A program made the position numbers and the translations under genes. This document shows, one piece after another, positions 34,036 through 43,600 of a DNA stretch of 64,000 nucleotides. The DNA is from Rhodovulum imhoffii (GTDB lineage: Bacteria; Pseudomonadota; Alphaproteobacteria; Rhodobacterales; Rhodobacteraceae), in assembly GCF_003046545.1 (NCBI RefSeq), contig NZ_QAAA01000003.1:1-64000 (forward strand), given 5' to 3'. A model generated the notes under the pieces. That model ran no database searches. It worked only from the letters and a program-made list of their open reading frames with translations, and was not told the DNA's origin. The first letter of the stretch is position 1. The number at the start of each line of letters is the position of its first letter.

Positions 34036-35544
34036 CTAGACGCATGTAAAGCTGATCCGAAAGCTGACCGCCTCCGCCACGTGGGGGCGCCGGACAGAGG
34101 TGGCCTCGTCAAGGTCCGCGATCGTGCGTGCCACACGCAGCACCCGGTGATAGCCGCGTGCCGACAGGCCGAAACGCTCCGCCACCTGTGCCAGCAAGGT
34201 CCGCCCTTCGGCATCGGGGGTGGCGATCTCTTCCAGCAGGCGGCCCTCCGCCCCGGCATTCACGCGGGGTTCGGCCCCGGCAAACCGGGTGGCTTGCACC
34301 GCCCGCGCCGCCGCGACCCTTTCGGCCACGGTAGCAGAGCATTCCCCGTCCGCCGGCAGGTCGAGATCGGCATAATCGACCGGGGGAACCTCGACCCGCA
34401 GGTCGAAGCGATCCATCAGGGGGCCGGAAATGCGGCCGAGATAGTCCTGCCCGCAGCCCGGTGCGCGGGAACAGGCGCGTGCCGGATCCGCAAGGTGACC
34501 GCAGCGGCAGGGATTGGCCGCCGCCAGCAGCAGAACCCGGCTTGGGTAACGTATATGAGCGTTTGCACGGGCAACACAGACCTCCCCCGTCTCCAGCGGC
34601 TGGCGCAGGGTTTCCAGAACCGCGCGCGGGAATTCGGGCAGTTCGTCCATGAACAGAACGCCGTTATGTGCCAGCGAAATCTCCCCCGGCTTTGCCCCGC
34701 GTCCGCCACCGGCCATCGCGGCAACCGAGGCCGTGTGATGCGGGGCACGAAACGGGCGGTTGCGGGAGATGCCGCCTTCATCCAGCAGTCCCGCGACGGA
34801 GTGGATTATCGAGGTTTCCAGCGCCTCCGCCGCTGAAAGCGGGGGCAACACCCCCGGCATCCGTGCGGCAAGCATGGATTTTCCCGCCCCCGGAGCGCCG
34901 ACCATCAGCATATGGTGCCCCCCCGCCGCGGCGATTTCCAGCGCGCGCCTGGCCCGGTCCTGTCCTTTTACATCGGACAGGTCCTTGGGCGCGGGCGGGG
35001 GGGAAACCTCCCCCGGTTCGGCCACGGGCAGGGGGGCATGGCCGGTGAAGTGCCGCACGACCTCGGCCAGCCCCGGTGCCGCCAATACCTGTGTGGCCCC
35101 GACCCACGCAGCCTCGGCCCCGCAGGCGCGGGGGCAGATCAGGGCGCGCCCGGCTTCTGCGGCAGCCAGCGCGGCGGGCAGTGCACCGACCACTGCCACC
35201 AGTGATCCGTCCAGCGACAATTCCCCCAGCGAGACGGTTGCCGCGATGTCTTCGGGCGAGACGACATTCAGCGCCCCCAAAAGCGCCAGCGCGATCGGCA
35301 GGTCGAAATGCGACCCTTCCTTGGGCAGGTCGGCAGGCGACAGGTTCACCGTGATTCGCCTGGATGGCAGCGCCATATCCATCGCCGCCAAGGCGGCACG
35401 CAGCCGTTCACGGGCCTCGCTGACAGCCTTGTCGGGCAGGCCGACAATGGTGAAGGCAGGCAGGCCGGGGGAAATGGCGCATTGCACCTCTACCAGCCTT
35501 GCCTCGGCCCCTTCAAAGGCCACCGTGTAGGCGCGCGCAACCAT
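34036..35544 (-). CDS. comM: ComM/YifB-type Mg-chelatase-like AAA+ ATPase
   Basis: A full-length protein of 502 residues. The N-terminal Lon-protease-like domain starts ARAYTVAFEGAEARLVEVQ and includes GLPDKAVSEARERLRAA. The AAA+ domain has Walker A GAPGAGKSMLAARMPG and Walker B with GVLFMDELPEF. The C-terminal domain has the family ending YHRVLRVARTIADLDE. ComM forms a hexameric helicase for branch migration during integration of transforming DNA; the family is widely conserved. It is transcribed away from rpoH. Confidence 0.93.
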   Translation of the reverse strand: MVARAYTVAFEGAEARLVEVQCAISPGLPAFTIVGLPDKAVSEARERLRAALAAMDMALPSRRITVNLSPADLPKEGSHFDLPIALALLGALNVVSPEDIAATVSLGELSLDGSLVAVVGALPAALAAAEAGRALICPRACGAEAAWVGATQVLAAPGLAEVVRHFTGHAPLPVAEPGEVSPPPAPKDLSDVKGQDRARRALEIAAAGGHHMLMVGAPGAGKSMLAARMPGVLPPLSAAEALETSIIHSVAGLLDEGGISRNRPFRAPHHTASVAAMAGGGRGAKPGEISLAHNGVLFMDELPEFPRAVLETLRQPLETGEVCVARANAHIRYPSRVLLLAAANPCRCGHLADPARACSRAPGCGQDYLGRISGPLMDRFDLRVEVPPVDYADLDLPADGECSATVAERVAAARAVQATRFAGAEPRVNAGAEGRLLEEIATPDAEGRTLLAQVAERFGLSARGYHRVLRVARTIADLDEATSVRRPHVAEAVSFRISFTCV

Positions 35545-35669
35545 TCCGACCCCTCGACTTTCAGGGGATTGTGGCCGGCCTTTATTTACAAAAAGTAAAT
35601 TCCTTCAAAGCTGTGCAAATTTGAACAGCACAAGTTCGAAATGCTATGCTTACCAATGTGACACACATG

Positions 35670-35699
35670 TGATCCGATCCTTGTAGTGCGACGTAATAC
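35670..35699 (+). promoter_or_regulatory. RpoE-type promoter of rpoH
   Basis: TGATCC (35670-35675), an 18-bp spacer, then TAATAC (35694-35699), about 50 bp before the rpoH start. The RpoE (ChrR-controlled) promoters of Rhodobacter have TGATCC about 18 bp before TAAGA-like boxes, and rpoHII is a known RpoE target there. The match is direct; use in this organism is inferred. Confidence 0.65.
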
Positions 35700-35748
35700 C
35701 CTGCGACGAACCGTAACAGTTAATGGATCGAATCAGCCGGAGGGCGTA

Positions 35749-36627
35749 ATGGCGACCACAGGTTTCGACTCTGCCAATCTTTCCCGTCATGCCATGCAGG
35801 CCGAACTGCTGGATGCGGAAACCGAATTCAGGCTTGCCTGCGCCTGGCGCGATGAGCGCGACGAGGCCGCGCTGCACCGCCTGATCACAGCCTACATGCG
35901 GCTGGCCATTTCGATGGCGGCAAAGTTCAAACGCTATGGCGCGCCGATGAACGATCTCATCCAGGAGGCAAGCCTGGGTCTGATGAAGGCCGCTGACAAG
36001 TTCGACCCGGACCGTGGGGTGCGCTTTTCGACCTATGCGGTGTGGTGGATCAAGGCCAGCATCCAGGATTACGTGATGCGGAACTGGTCTGTGGTGCGTA
36101 CCGGGTCCACCTCCAGCCAGAAGTCTCTGTTTTTCAACATGCGCCGGGTGCAGGCCCGGCTGGAGCGTGAAGCCTCCGCCCGTGGCGAGATACTCGACCG
36201 TCACCAGCTGCGCGAGATGATCGCGCAGGAAGTCGGTGTTCCGCTTCAGGATGTGGAGATGATGGAGGGCCGCCTGGCGGGCAGCGACTTTTCGCTCAAC
36301 GCAACCCAGTCCGCCGAGGATGAGGGGCGCGAGTGGATCGACACCATCCAGGACGAGTCCCGACAGGCCGCGGCGCTGGTCGAGGATCGCCACGACCGTA
36401 CCAGGCTGCGCGGTTGGCTGGTTCAGGCGATGGCGGATCTCAATGAGCGCGAACGCTTCATCGTGCGCGAGCGTAAATTGCGTGACACACCGCGCACGCT
36501 GGAAAGTCTCGGGGGGGAGCTTGGCCTGTCGAAGGAGCGGGTCCGCCAGCTTGAGGCGGCCGCTTTCGGCAAGATGCGCAAGACCCTTGAAACCGAATCG
36601 GCGGAGGTGCATCACTTCCTCGCATGA
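35749..36627 (+). CDS. rpoH: RNA polymerase sigma-32-type factor, RpoH2 class
   Basis: A protein of 292 residues from ATG 35749, after CCGGAGGGCGTA. Sigma region 2 reads DLIQEASLGLMKAADKFDPD and FSTYAVWWIKASIQDYVMRN. The RpoH box is present as SQKSLFFNMRR at 123-133. Region 4.2 is LGLSKERVRQLEAAAFGKM. The N-terminus and the insertion pattern fit RpoHII of Rhodobacterales, which controls singlet-oxygen and general stress genes, rather than the heat-shock RpoHI. An RpoE-like promoter precedes it. The stop overlaps or adjoins the next gene, so at least the ChaN-like gene is cotranscribed. Confidence 0.92.
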   Translation: MATTGFDSANLSRHAMQAELLDAETEFRLACAWRDERDEAALHRLITAYMRLAISMAAKFKRYGAPMNDLIQEASLGLMKAADKFDPDRGVRFSTYAVWWIKASIQDYVMRNWSVVRTGSTSSQKSLFFNMRRVQARLEREASARGEILDRHQLREMIAQEVGVPLQDVEMMEGRLAGSDFSLNATQSAEDEGREWIDTIQDESRQAAALVEDRHDRTRLRGWLVQAMADLNERERFIVRERKLRDTPRTLESLGGELGLSKERVRQLEAAAFGKMRKTLETESAEVHHFLA

Positions 36628-36635
36628 GGAAACTG

Positions 36636-37436
36636 ATGAAAACCGCCGCCTGTGCGGTGCTGGCCGCATTCCCCGCCGGGGCGGAACAAATCGCGCCGGG
36701 GGCCATCGCCAGCCTGCCCCGGGCCGATGTCGTCGTTCTGGGGGAGGTGCACGACAACCCCCATCACCATGTAAATCAGGCCCGTGCGGTGGCGGCGTTG
36801 CGCCCCGTCGCCCTTGTCTTCGAGATGCTGACACCCGATCAGGCCGCCCGTGTCACCGACGATCTGCGCGGCGATGCGGTCGCGCTTGGCAAAGCTTTGG
36901 GCTGGGCCGGGTCCGGATGGCCCGATTTCGACATGTATCACCCCATCTTTGCCGCGGCACCGCAGGCGGCCGTTTATGGTGCCGCCCTTCCCCGAGACAC
37001 CGTCCGCCGCGCGGTGACCGAGGGCGCGGCCACCGTTTTCGGTCCGGAGGCGGAGGCCTGGGGTCTTGCCGCTCCCCTGCCCGCCGCGCAAAAGGCCGCC
37101 CGCGAGGCCAACCAGATGGAGGCGCATTGCAACGCCTTGCCCGAAACCCTTTTGTCCGGTTTGGTTGAGGCCCAGCGCCTGCGCGATGCCGTGCTGGCTC
37201 GCACCACGGCACAGGCGGTGGCGGAAACGGGCGGGCCGGTGGCGGTCATTACCGGCAATGGCCACGCCCGGCTGGATTGGGGCGTTCCGGCGGCGCTGGC
37301 GCTTGGGGCACCGGCGGTTACCGTGCTGTCCGTCGCCCAGTTCGAGGCGGTGCCCGAAGGTGCGCAACCTTTCGACCTGTGGCTGGTCACCGCCCCTGCC
37401 GAGCGGGAAGACCCCTGTGCCGCCTTCGCCAAGTAA
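36636..37436 (+). CDS. ChaN-family putative haem-binding/iron-regulated protein
   Basis: A protein of 266 residues. I chose ATG 36636 because GAGGAA precedes it; ATG 36624, overlapping the rpoH stop, is also possible. The N-terminus is a short signal sequence (MKTAACAVLAAFPAGA). ChaN marks are VVLGEVHDNPHHH, LVFEMLTPDQA and the late VITGNGHARLDWG. Family members bind haem as dimers at the outer membrane. A lipobox is not convincing. It is coupled to rpoH and precedes coaBC by 57 bp. Confidence 0.8.
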   Translation: MKTAACAVLAAFPAGAEQIAPGAIASLPRADVVVLGEVHDNPHHHVNQARAVAALRPVALVFEMLTPDQAARVTDDLRGDAVALGKALGWAGSGWPDFDMYHPIFAAAPQAAVYGAALPRDTVRRAVTEGAATVFGPEAEAWGLAAPLPAAQKAAREANQMEAHCNALPETLLSGLVEAQRLRDAVLARTTAQAVAETGGPVAVITGNGHARLDWGVPAALALGAPAVTVLSVAQFEAVPEGAQPFDLWLVTAPAEREDPCAAFAK

Positions 37437-37493
37437 GCTTGTGCCATGCCTGTCCGCCGCCTAGACAGAAAGGAAGGTTTCAAAGGGGATTCC

Positions 37494-38687
37494 ATGCTGG
37501 CAGGCAAACGTATTCTTCTGATCGTCGCAGGAGGCATCGCCGCGTACAAGTCGCTGGATCTCATCCGCCGCCTGCGTGAGGCAGGCGCACGGGTGAGCCC
37601 GGTTCTGACCCGTGCCGGGGCGCAGTTCGTCACGCCGCTGTCCGTTTCGGCCCTGGCGGGGGAGAAGGTTTATACCGACCTTTTCGATCTCACCTCCGAG
37701 GCAGAGATGGGTCACATCCAGCTTTCGCGCGTGGCGGACCTGATCGTGGCCGCTCCTGCCACGGCCGATCTGATGGCAAAGATGGCCTCCGGGCAGGCGG
37801 ACGACCTGGCTTCCACCGTGCTTCTGGCGACGGATACGCCGGTGCTTCTGGCCCCGGCGATGAACGTGCGGATGTGGCAGCATCCGGCGACCCGGCGCAA
37901 CCTTGCGACCCTTCAGGCCGACGGGGTGCGCCTTGTTGGCCCCAATACCGGCGACATGGCCTGTGGGGAGCATGGACCCGGCCGCATGGCCGAAGTGCCG
38001 CAGCTTCTGGATGCCATTCGCGACGCGCTGGCCGATGGCCCGCTGGCAGGCAGGCGCATTATCGTCACCTCCGGCCCGACCCATGAATCCATTGACCCGG
38101 TGCGTTACATCGCCAACCGGTCTTCCGGCGCGCAGGGGGCGGCGCTGGCTGGGGCATTGGCGGGGCTGGGGGCGGAGGTGGTGTTCGTCACCGGACCGGC
38201 GCAGGTGCCGCCGCCGCCCGGCGTGAAGGTGGTGCCCGTGGAAACCGCGTCGGAAATGCTAAGGGCTGTTCAGGCCGCGTTGCCTGCCGATGCGGCGGTC
38301 TTTGCTGCCGCTGTGGCGGACTGGCGTGTTTCCAATGCCTCCGGACAGAAGATGAAAAAAAATGCCGGGGGTCTGCCGGTTCTGGAATTCGCCGAGAACC
38401 CGGACATCCTTGCCACCATTTCCCGGATGGCGTCCGGGCGTCCGTCCCTGGTTGTCGGGTTCGCGGCCGAAACCCATGACGTGGAACGCCATGCGACCGA
38501 GAAGCTTGCCCGCAAGGGGTGCGACTGGATCGTGGCGAATGATGTCTCGCCGGGGACCGGCATCATGGGCGGGGCGGAAAATCAGGTGACTCTGATCACC
38601 GCCGAAGGGGGGGAGGCCTGGCCGCGCATGACCAAGGAGCAAACCGCCAGGCAATTGGCCGCGCGCATCGCCGGAGCACTGGCATGA
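37494..38687 (+). CDS. coaBC: Bifunctional phosphopantothenoylcysteine decarboxylase/phosphopantothenate-cysteine ligase
   Basis: A protein of 397 residues. The N-terminal flavoprotein (CoaC) has [17 protein letters not shown], the active-site histidine in [24 protein letters not shown], and the redox cysteine in [13 protein letters not shown]. The CoaB half has [27 protein letters not shown] and KMKK. It catalyses two consecutive steps of coenzyme A synthesis. ATG 37494 is used because the family starts at the first beta strand; AAAGGGG lies upstream. It overlaps dut as ATGA. Confidence 0.96.
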   Translation: MLAGKRILLIVAGGIAAYKSLDLIRRLREAGARVSPVLTRAGAQFVTPLSVSALAGEKVYTDLFDLTSEAEMGHIQLSRVADLIVAAPATADLMAKMASGQADDLASTVLLATDTPVLLAPAMNVRMWQHPATRRNLATLQADGVRLVGPNTGDMACGEHGPGRMAEVPQLLDAIRDALADGPLAGRRIIVTSGPTHESIDPVRYIANRSSGAQGAALAGALAGLGAEVVFVTGPAQVPPPPGVKVVPVETASEMLRAVQAALPADAAVFAAAVADWRVSNASGQKMKKNAGGLPVLEFAENPDILATISRMASGRPSLVVGFAAETHDVERHATEKLARKGCDWIVANDVSPGTGIMGGAENQVTLITAEGGEAWPRMTKEQTARQLAARIAGALA

Positions 38688-39151
38688 CCCCGGTTCTGCA
38701 CGTTGTGTGGGAAGAGTGGGCGGATCGTTCCCTGCCCTTGCCGGCCTATGAAACCGAAGGTGCGGCCGGGGCGGATATTCGCGCCAACCTGCCAGCCGAA
38801 CTTCGTGCCGTGGGGCTGGTCCTTGCTTCGATGGAACGCCGGATCGTGCCCACCGGATTGCGGCTGGAAATCCCGCCGGGGTTTGAGGTGCAGATCCGGC
38901 CCCGCTCGGGCCTGGCGCTGAAACACGGGCTGAGCCTGCCCAACACCCCAGGGACCATCGACAGCGATTACCGTGGCCCGCTGGGCGTACTTCTGATCAA
39001 CTTCGGGGCAGAGAGCTACACCGTTCGGCATGGAGACCGCATCGCCCAGATGATCGTTGCGCCGGTGGTCCAGGCACATTTCGAGGTGGCCCAGGGGCTC
39101 AGCCGATCCGCCCGCGGCGCGGGCGGGTTCGGCTCCACGGGGCGTGACTGA
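38684..39151 (+). CDS. dut: dUTP diphosphatase
   Basis: A protein of 155 residues with all five trimeric dUTPase motifs: [49 protein letters not shown], and the C-terminal [10 protein letters not shown]. It hydrolyses dUTP to dUMP, protecting DNA from uracil. The start overlaps the coaBC stop and the stop overlaps the next start. coaBC-dut is a very common pair in proteobacteria. Confidence 0.97.
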   Translation: MTPVLHVVWEEWADRSLPLPAYETEGAAGADIRANLPAELRAVGLVLASMERRIVPTGLRLEIPPGFEVQIRPRSGLALKHGLSLPNTPGTIDSDYRGPLGVLLINFGAESYTVRHGDRIAQMIVAPVVQAHFEVAQGLSRSARGAGGFGSTGRD

Positions 39152-40212
39152 TGGCGGTTCTGGCGCTTGCGCTGGGTCTGTGGGTTTTGGGCGCGGTTCT
39201 GAAAGTTGCGCCGCGCACCCGGTGGGTGGCAATTGTCGCAGTATATGTGGGGGTGCTGGTGATACAGGTGTCGATGCCGGTCGCCCACCCGTTGCGCGTG
39301 GCCATCGGCGGAACACCGCGGGGATGGGCGGCCCTGGGCGTGATCGTGGGGTTTTTGGCCCTTTACCGTGCGGGGGTGCGCGTATTGCACCGCCGGGCTG
39401 AGGCCCGGAACCCCGCTCCTGTCCCCGAGGGGCCGTTTACTGCGGATGAACTCGACCGTTACGCCCGTCATATCGTCCTGCGCGAGATTGGAGGTCCGGG
39501 GCAAAAACGGCTGAAGGCTGCCCGTGTTCTGGTTGTCGGGGCTGGGGGGCTTGGATCGCCTGTCCTGCTTTATCTTGGTGCGGCCGGTGTGGGAACCCTG
39601 GGAGTGGTGGATGATGACGTGGTGTCGGGGTCCAACCTCCAGCGGCAGGTGGTTCACACCGACGCGCGGCGGGACGAGGCCAAGGTGATTTCGGCGCAGG
39701 CAGCGGTAACGGCGCTGAATCCCCATGTGACGGTTCAGCCCCACAATTGCCGCCTGACCCGGCGGAATGTCCGTGACCTGCTTGCCGGTTATGACCTGAT
39801 CCTTGATGGCAGCGACAATGCGCAGACCCGCTACCTGATCAATGAGGTCGCGGTGGCGTTGGGGACGCCGCTGATTTCGGGTGCCGTCAGCCAGTGGGAG
39901 GGGCAAATCAGCCTGTTCGACCCGGTACGCGGGGGGGCGTGCTATGCCTGCGTTTTTCCCGAAGCCGTGGCACCGGGGCTGGCGCCATCCTGTGCGGAGG
40001 GCGGCGTGGTGGGGCCATTGCCCGGCGTGATTGGTACGATGATGGCGCTGGAAGCCGTCAAGTTCCTGACAGGTGCGGGGGAAGATTTGCGCGGCAGGAT
40101 GCTGATCTACGATGGTTCAGGTGCGATTTGGCGTGAAATCCGGACCCGCCCGACACCAAACTGCCTGGTTTGCGGAGGTCTCAGCGGCAGAGAAACTCCG
40201 CCTGCTGGGTGA
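39151..40212 (+). CDS. MoeB/ThiF/HesA-family adenylyltransferase with N-terminal membrane anchor
   Basis: A protein of 353 residues. The first 90 residues contain about three hydrophobic segments (ALALGLWVLGAVL, WVAIVAVYVGVLVIQV, GVIVGFLALYRAGV). Then an E1-like domain starts at DELDRYARHIVLREIG, with nucleotide-binding VLVVGAGGLGSPV, SNLQRQVV, the DGSDN motif and two zinc cysteine pairs (CYAC, CLVC). Such enzymes adenylate the C-terminus of ThiS/MoaD-like sulphur carriers. The membrane anchor is not part of standard MoeB. It is coupled to dut, and its end overlaps a small convergent gene by 32 bp. Confidence 0.88.
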   Translation: MAVLALALGLWVLGAVLKVAPRTRWVAIVAVYVGVLVIQVSMPVAHPLRVAIGGTPRGWAALGVIVGFLALYRAGVRVLHRRAEARNPAPVPEGPFTADELDRYARHIVLREIGGPGQKRLKAARVLVVGAGGLGSPVLLYLGAAGVGTLGVVDDDVVSGSNLQRQVVHTDARRDEAKVISAQAAVTALNPHVTVQPHNCRLTRRNVRDLLAGYDLILDGSDNAQTRYLINEVAVALGTPLISGAVSQWEGQISLFDPVRGGACYACVFPEAVAPGLAPSCAEGGVVGPLPGVIGTMMALEAVKFLTGAGEDLRGRMLIYDGSGAIWREIRTRPTPNCLVCGGLSGRETPPAG

Positions 40213-40432
40213 TGCTCCGCCCCTTGCCGCCCTGCGCGCCGACCGCGTCGCGCCACTGAGATCCGTCATTCCAGATGCGGAACTTTTTGCCGTTCGTGCA
40301 AATGACCTGATAGGCCGTACTGCCGCCCGACTTTCCGTCCTCCGATATGCTGCTGACACCGCCTGCGTGGACCGGGGCACCGATTGTGAGAAGCAAAAGG
40401 AAAACCGCAATTGAACCCGCAAATATACGCAT
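40181..40432 (-). CDS. Small exported protein of unknown function
   Basis: A protein of 83 residues with a clear signal peptide (MRIFAGSIAVFLLLLTIGAP, cleavage near VHA-GG). The mature part has two cysteines, in YQVICTNGK and near the end AEFLCR, which could form a disulphide in the periplasm, and a KKFRIWNDGSQW stretch. I do not recognise a named family. It is convergent with the MoeB-like gene and overlaps its last 32 bp. The signal peptide and non-random composition speak for a real gene. Confidence 0.6.
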   Translation of the reverse strand: MRIFAGSIAVFLLLLTIGAPVHAGGVSSISEDGKSGGSTAYQVICTNGKKFRIWNDGSQWRDAVGAQGGKGRSITQQAEFLCR

Positions 40433-40467
40433 CTATCGACTCTGAAATTCTGGCCTTGGTAATTGGC

Positions 40468-40541
40468 GTGTTGCAGCGGTGACGCGAGAATAGATCCTGA
40501 AAAGCGCCAATGCTCAAATACGGCGTAACGCGCTGCAACAC
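40468..40541. repeat. Inverted repeat in the intergenic region
   Basis: GTGTTGCAGCG (40468-40478) and CGCTGCAACAC (40531-40541) are perfect inverted copies 52 bp apart. A second pair, ATTGGCG (40462-40468) and CGCCAAT (40505-40511), is nested with it. No T-run follows. This lies between the small exported protein's start and the hybrid regulator's end. Confidence 0.6.
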
Positions 40542-40640
40542 AAGGTGTCTATGCCGGGAACTCGGCGAACGATCAATCCTGGGGTTGGATCGATCTGCAA
40601 ACTTGGCGCGAGCCGCACAAAAAGAACCCGCAATGCAAAG

Positions 40641-43600
40641 TCAAGTTTTGTCGCCAGATGCAAAGTTTCGAGGGGAAACTCCGTGGAAGCTTTTGAATTT
40701 TCTTGAGAAACTCGAAAGATTCCCGTAGCCGCATTTTTTTCCGGCTTCGGTGACACTGACCCCGGAGGAAATCAGGTGGGCGGCATGCTCCATCCTTTTT
40801 TCTGACAGGAGGGCGGAAAATCCTTTGCCGTAAATCTGGTCCGTCTTGCGTTGAAAGGCGCGCCGACTCATTGCACAGGCTGCCGCAGCCTGGTCGATTC
40901 CAAAATCCGGATCGGACAGGCCCGCCTGCAGCGCCAGGGCCAGCGTCTCGGCAAAGCTCAGATCACGGGGTGCGGTCGTCACCCCCTTTGCGGTCGGAGT
41001 GTCGTTGCCAAGGGTGTTGATCTGGCGGTTGACATGGTTGCGCAACGTTGTTCCGGCGCGCAGGCGGATCTGAACCCGGTCGCGCAGGTCGTCAACCTCG
41101 AATGGCTTGGTAATGTAGTCGTCCGCCCAGGCCAGCCGCCCGCTGCGCCGGGCGTCAGCATTGCCCAGCGCGGTCAGGAAGACGATCTGGATATGGGCCG
41201 TTTCGGCATGTTCCTTGACCTCGTGGGCAAAGTCGAACCCTGACCCGTCCGGCAGCATCACGTCACACAGGATCAGGTCGAAGGCGCGGGTGGCCACAGC
41301 ACGGCGCGCGGCGGCGAGGGAAGCCACTGCATGCGGCGCTGCGATATCGTTCAGCAGCGTGGCAAGGTAATTGCGCATTTCGCCGTCATCCTCGACAATC
41401 AGGACCGGGGGCAGGCCGGTTTCTGGGGGGGGCGTATCCGTTGGGCCGGGCAAGGCCTGTCCATGCACCGGAAAGCGGGCGATGATCTCGTTTCTTTCCC
41501 GGTCGATCGACAAGGATCCGCCGGATTTCGCCAGCACCGCACCGATGATCTCTGCCCCCTTGCTGGCAGGGCGGGTGTTGGCGCTTTGCGCGAACAGGCC
41601 CATCTGGGCCGCCACGTCTTCGGGAATTTCCAGCCCGTCGTTCTGGACCCGGATTTCAAGCTTTGCATCGCGCAGGGCGCAGTTCAGCCTGATGTGGCCG
41701 CCCGCGGGCGTGTTTTGTACCGCGTTCGACAACAGGTTATGCAAAAGCGTTTCGCAGGCGGCGCTGTCGATGGTGATTGCGCCGATATTTTCCAGGACAC
41801 AGGCCAGATGCACGCCTTTTTCATGGGCGACGTCCTGGTAAAGTTGCAGCACCGGGTCGATGAAGGCTTCGAAATCGACACTGGCATGGCCGCTTCTCAG
41901 CCCGCCCTTTTCCTGCGCGACATTGGCCATTTCCTCAGTCAGTTGTACCAGCCGCGCCGTGGCCCGGCCGACGAGATCTATCAACCTGTGTTCCTCGGGC
42001 GGAAGGTTGGGGCTGCGCAATACCGTTTCCAGCGGGGCGCGCATCAGCGACAGGGGGGTCCGGATTTCATGCGCTGTGCGGGCATAGAACTGGGCGCGTT
42101 CCTGCGCGGAACGGGTAAGTTCCGCGTTGATTTCAACCAGATCGCGGGTTTTCTGCTCTACCTTGCGGCGCAGTTCGGCATTGCGCGTGCGCATTCGTAT
42201 CATCCGCAGGGACGACAGTGCAAACAGGGCCATTGCGGCGATGAAGGCGTAATAGATGTAGGCGTACCAGCGCCGGAAAACATTCGGAGCCACGGTGAAG
42301 CTGTAGGATTGCACCGGGGTGCGGGCTCCGGCGGCGCTTTCGCCTTGATACTTGATCTCATACCGGCCCGGGCCCAGCCGTGGGCGATGGAGTACGTGGT
42401 GCACGCCGGTCGCACGCGACCAGGTGGAATCGAGCGGTTCCAGTTTCCACAGCAGAGCGTTTCTCTGGGGGCGTTCGAAATGATGAACGCCAAAGGTGAA
42501 TTCCACATCTGCGGGGGCACTCGCAAGGGCCGTGCCCTCACCGCTTTCGGTTCCGTCTGCGGGGCGTGCCCTGAAGGAAACGATGGGCGGCCGGATGTTG
42601 GTGCCGACCGTAGCCGGATCGAAGACGGAAAGCCCCTTTACCCCGCCCACGGCGAGACGCCCGTCGTGCAGAACCGCATGGGCGTTGAAGTTGAATTCGC
42701 TGCTCTGCAAGCCATCGCTTGCATGATACACGTTCAGGCTGTCATCCGTGAGGTCCAGCCGCACCAGTCCGCCGTTGGTGGTGATCCAGACCACGGTATC
42801 GGTTTCGGGCAACAGCCCGTAAAGCGTTTCGTTCGGCAGGCCGTGTTCGCGCAGCAGGAAGCGGGCGGTCCTGGAGACCGGGTCGAGGATCGACAGGCCG
42901 CCGCCCGTTGCCACCAGCACCTGACCGTCGGGCAGGCGGAGGACGTCGCGCACATCGGGGTCGGGCAGAAGATGGGGTGCGGTATAGCTTTCCAGTTCCC
43001 CTGTCTGGGGGTCGCGCCGGCTCAGGCCGCCGCTTGTTCCGATCCACAATGCGCCGTCCGGGGCCTCGTAGAGGCCGCGGATGCGATCATGGGGCAGAGA
43101 GCCCGGCCCGGCCCGCGTGCCGAGGTTTTCGAGGACGTTCAGGTTTTCATCGAGATGCAGCAACCCCGACTCTGTTCCGGCCCAGAGGGTACCGTCATGG
43201 TCGGCCTCCAGCAGCCGGATCACGCGGCTTTCGAACAGGTTTCGCCCGCCGGGGCCGCGCGGCTCATCGATGGTCCCGGTCGCGGGGTCGTAGCTCAGCA
43301 GCCCATGCCCGCGCAAGGAGATCAGCAACCGTCCATTCCAGGGCAGCAAGGCGCGCACATCTCTGGCCTTTGAGCCGAGCGGGACCGCCTCAAAGCGATG
43401 TTCGTCGGGCAAGAAGCGGGAAAGACCACCCTTCGTTCCGATCCAGACCACCCCATCGCCGGTCTGCGCGACCGCCCAGACAGCCCCTGAAAGCGGCCCC
43501 GCCGCCGGATCGGCCGGATCTTCGAAATAGCTCAGGAATGCGTCGGGCAGGAGCGAGACGTTTGCCGCGCCCTGATCGTAGGTTCCGATCCACATCCGCC

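Noticed and set aside
33700-34836. A 378-codon plus-strand frame covering the gap before comM.
   Set aside because: More than half is antisense to comM and no ribosome site or family motif is seen.
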